Part shown: in pieces, positions 62,068 through 64,000 of the stretch
Numbering within the stretch: position 1 is the first letter of the stretch
Layout of the letters: each line of letters opens with the position of its first letter
Translations under genes and position numbers: made by a program
Assembly (NCBI RefSeq): GCF_002263495.1
Contig: NZ_CP022753.1
Location: 1,426,001 to 1,490,000, forward strand
Length of the DNA stretch: 64,000 nt
Reading direction: 5' to 3'
Source of the DNA: Nocardiopsis gilva YIM 90087
GTDB taxonomy: Bacteria > Actinomycetota > Actinomycetes > Streptosporangiales > Streptosporangiaceae
The notes under the pieces: model-generated
The model's input: the letters and a program-made list of their open reading frames with translations, nothing else
The model's database searches: none
What the model was told of the DNA's origin: nothing

Positions 62068-62923
62068 CCAGCAACTCCCGCTGAACCTCAGCGACTTCGG
62101 CCCGTCCCTCGCCGGAGGTTCGAGCCTGGACTGCGTGTTCGCCGGCGCCAAGGGAGACTCGCGCCTGTACCTGACCAGGTATGACCACATCAACGGGTGG
62201 ATCGTCGCCCAGGCTCTCCCTAACCACTACAGTGCTGCGGCTCCGGCCGTGGCTCGGTACCAGAACAAGCTGTACTGCGTGCACCGCGGCGGCAAGGACG
62301 ACGAGCAGCTGTGGTGGGCCACGTACGGCGACCAGGGCTCCGGCGTCAACGAATGGAGTGCGGACCAGAGCTTCCCCGCGCACAAAAGTTCGACGACTCC
62401 GGCGCTGGCCGTCTTCCAGGACAAGCTGTACTGCGTCCACCGGGGCGCGGTGGACGACGCCCAGATGTACTGGACCTGCTGGGACGGTAGCTCCTGGAGC
62501 GCCGACAGGCCGGTCGGCGGTTGGACCTCGTCGCACGCGCCCGCCCTGGCGGTCTACAGGGACACCAGGCGCCAGCCGTGCCTGGTGTGTGTCCACAGGC
62601 TCGACGACGGCAGCTTGAACCTGATCCGGTTCACCGGCAGCGATTGGAGGCCGGGCCTCAACGACTACCCGACGACTCTGCCTGGCAAGACGGCCAAGGC
62701 CCCGGCTCTGGCCGTCTTCGGCGGCGACCTGCACTGCGTGCAGAGGGGCAACGGCGACGACAAGAACCTCTACATCTCGACCATGGTGCAGGGGAGCCAT
62801 AGTTGGTACGGTCCGCTGCGCATGGGGGAATCTGTCGCCAGCGCCGAGGGCGCGAGCCTGACCGTCTACCGCGCCCCTGACGGAACCAAGGACCAGCTGT
62901 TCTGCATGCACCGCGGCGTGTAA
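62015..62923 (+). CDS. Lectin-like beta-propeller protein
   Basis: This is a 302-residue protein from the ATG at 62015. It has five to six repeats of about 50 residues with the pattern APALAVF, then KLYCVHRG, then DD..LYW, then W-S-x-D: AVARYQNKLYCVHRGGKDDE, ALAVFQDKLYCVHRGAVDDA, ALAVFGGDLHCVQRGNGDD. This is the layout of tachylectin/AAL-like sugar-binding beta-propellers. No signal peptide is seen at this start, which fits the idea that the true N-terminus lies in the overlapping gene upstream. Cysteines recur once per repeat. Confidence 0.7.
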   Translation: MLRWTVWTYQEGEGWSPDQQLPLNLSDFGPSLAGGSSLDCVFAGAKGDSRLYLTRYDHINGWIVAQALPNHYSAAAPAVARYQNKLYCVHRGGKDDEQLWWATYGDQGSGVNEWSADQSFPAHKSSTTPALAVFQDKLYCVHRGAVDDAQMYWTCWDGSSWSADRPVGGWTSSHAPALAVYRDTRRQPCLVCVHRLDDGSLNLIRFTGSDWRPGLNDYPTTLPGKTAKAPALAVFGGDLHCVQRGNGDDKNLYISTMVQGSHSWYGPLRMGESVASAEGASLTVYRAPDGTKDQLFCMHRGV

Positions 62924-63124
62924 GTCTCCTGGATGGCCACGACGTCTGCAGCTGGACGCAGCAGATGGTGGCCACCGGCGACCACAGCGAGAACGAGGGG
63001 GAGCTGCGCCGCTCTACGCACCATCGTCACCGCGCCTTCACCGTCGTCATCGGCCTCGAGGATGTCGTTGATGATGGTGGCCATGCGCTGCGTTGGGCGG
63101 CGGAGGCGTTGTACCGACGCTTGC

Positions 63125-63400
63125 GCCGTGCGGCCTCCGGTCCGCCGATGGGCTGGTGCAGCATTCGGACCGCGGTTCGCAGCATGTGTCCTTGCGCTCC
63201 AGCGAACGCCTGGAACAAGCCGGGATCGCGGAGTCGGCTGGATCGGTGGCCGGATCCGTATGACAACGCGATGGCCGAGGCGCTCAGCGGCACGTTCAAG
63301 GCCGAGCTGATCGAGCATCAGGGACCGTGGGCCACCCGCGCCCAGGTCGAGCATGCGCTGCTCCGGTGGGTGGGGTGGTACAACCATGGGATAACCCGCT
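63125..63400 (+). pseudogene. Decayed IS3-family OrfB
   Basis: It encodes DGLVQHSDRGSQHVSLRSSE and IAESAGSVA, then after one extra G near 63246 DPYDNAMAEALSGTFKAELI and RAQVEHALLRWVGWYNH. This is the catalytic-domain end of IS3 OrfB with the second Asp and Glu of the DDE triad. The N-terminus is missing and the C-terminus is replaced after about 63390. Confidence 0.75.
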
Positions 63401-63968
63401 CAATCTCCAAACACATCATTGCCCTGAGAACACTCGGCAAGCCTTCTCGCAGGCAGCCAAGACACAAAAGACGTGTGAGCTCTCATCGCAGAACGAACGC
63501 AGGCGGAGAGACCGGGCCGGCCCAGTACCGTCACTGCCCTCTCCTGGTGTAAACAGACGGCCACGTTTCCGGTCGTCCTTGGCGTTGGACTGCGTGCGGG
63601 AAGCGCACCTGGCCCCCGCGGCGTCATCGCTGGCAGTGCGCTATTTGCAGCCAGACCGCCGAATGCTGTGCAGGATTGACCGCCTCAAGAAGTGAGATGT
63701 CCGCATGTGGCCGCCTGCGGGCAGCAGAGTGATGTTCCCCGTTGCGGAACATGCTGGTAGTGGTTTGTCGATGCGCGAAGGAGAAATGAGAAGTCGCGAG
63801 CAAATATTCCGAGCTTCACCTGCGGGCTTACGCCAGTAGCTTGGAACGTCGTGCGATGTCAACCCCCACTCATTCGATGACTACTTTCTTTGCTTCCCCG
63901 CTTCTGAAGAGGCTGTTAAGCTGCCCGCGCAAAATAAAAACTGTCCTTACTGCAAGGAAGGAATATTT
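63401..63968. other. 568-bp stretch with no supported gene
   Basis: Short frames on both strands show no recognisable product or ribosome site. The right part (63860-63968) is AT-richer and looks like a promoter and leader region for the reading frame that starts at 63969. Confidence 0.4.
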
Positions 63969-64000
63969 GTGATCCCCCACCGCAAGAACATGGCACTAGT
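63969..64000 (+). CDS. Possible 5' end of a gene cut by the window edge
   Basis: GTG at 63969 is preceded by AAGGAAGG (63954-63961) at a 7-base spacing and opens MIPHRKNMAL. Only 10 codons are visible, so no function can be given. Confidence 0.4.
   Translation, partial: MIPHRKNMAL

Noticed and set aside
1-64000. CRISPR arrays, tRNA and rRNA genes
   Set aside because: I saw no regularly spaced direct repeats and no cloverleaf or rRNA-like sequence in the window.

Overview
The window is high-GC actinomycete DNA. Small housekeeping clusters (glpX, DUF4245, ispH, xseA, xseB, DUF6542, ychF), very high GC coding with GTG and TTG starts, and Scr1-type HTH/DUF397 pairs all point to Actinomycetota. 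A member of the Nocardiopsidaceae (Nocardiopsis or Streptomonospora-like) is my best guess, from general resemblance only.

Region 1 (1-18.8 kb) is mostly conserved chromosome: DUF1707 and DUF3352 membrane proteins, class II fructose-1,6-bisphosphatase, DUF4245, IspH, a conserved C-terminal-domain protein, patatin, exonuclease VII (XseA/XseB), DUF6542, RmuC, a TetR regulator divergent from a GH3 beta-glucosidase, an FkbM methyltransferase and YchF. Two genes here (6841-7486 and xseA) are broken by tiny indels that look like either sequence errors or recent decay. Two copies of a related palindrome sit at gene ends.

Region 2 (19.2-39.7 kb) is a co-directional, Tcp/VirB-like type IV secretion (conjugation) module. 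In order it holds a TcpC-like protein, a small membrane protein, a TcpE-like protein fused through about 1,070 low-complexity residues to a ParA/MinD-like domain lacking the Walker-A lysine, a VirB4-type ATPase, a VirB6-like membrane protein, a 21-residue ORF, a single-TM protein, a transglycosylase-NlpC/P60 hydrolase, two unknown proteins, a FolD-like protein, DUF4913, a zinc-ribbon M48 protease, a VirD4/TraG coupling protein and a TcaA-like zinc-ribbon protein. I see no relaxase or integrase.

Region 3 (39.7-49.3 kb) is accessory. It holds an Scr1-like HTH regulator with DUF397 protein and two palindromic operators, two small hypothetical genes with strong terminators, and an AT-richer 1,308-residue GHKL/HSP90-like protein ending in at least seven short helical repeats, which resembles NTP-dependent biological-conflict (defence) proteins. 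Transposase and glycine-rich gene remains and an AT-richer anchored beta-propeller-like protein follow.

Region 4 (49.3-64 kb) is a recombination-rich zone. It has a TetR/membrane-protein divergent pair, fragments of IS3, IS4 and IS21 transposases, a frameshifted SdpI-like gene, and a cassette with a small secreted protein bounded by 147-bp inverted repeats. A polymorphic toxin with a nuclease-like C-terminus has an overlapping pentapeptide-repeat gene, its probable immunity protein. The small DUF6507-like gene immediately upstream of the toxin is cut in two by an IS5-family element with a 3-bp target duplication. A lectin-like beta-propeller protein and a further IS3 remnant close the window.
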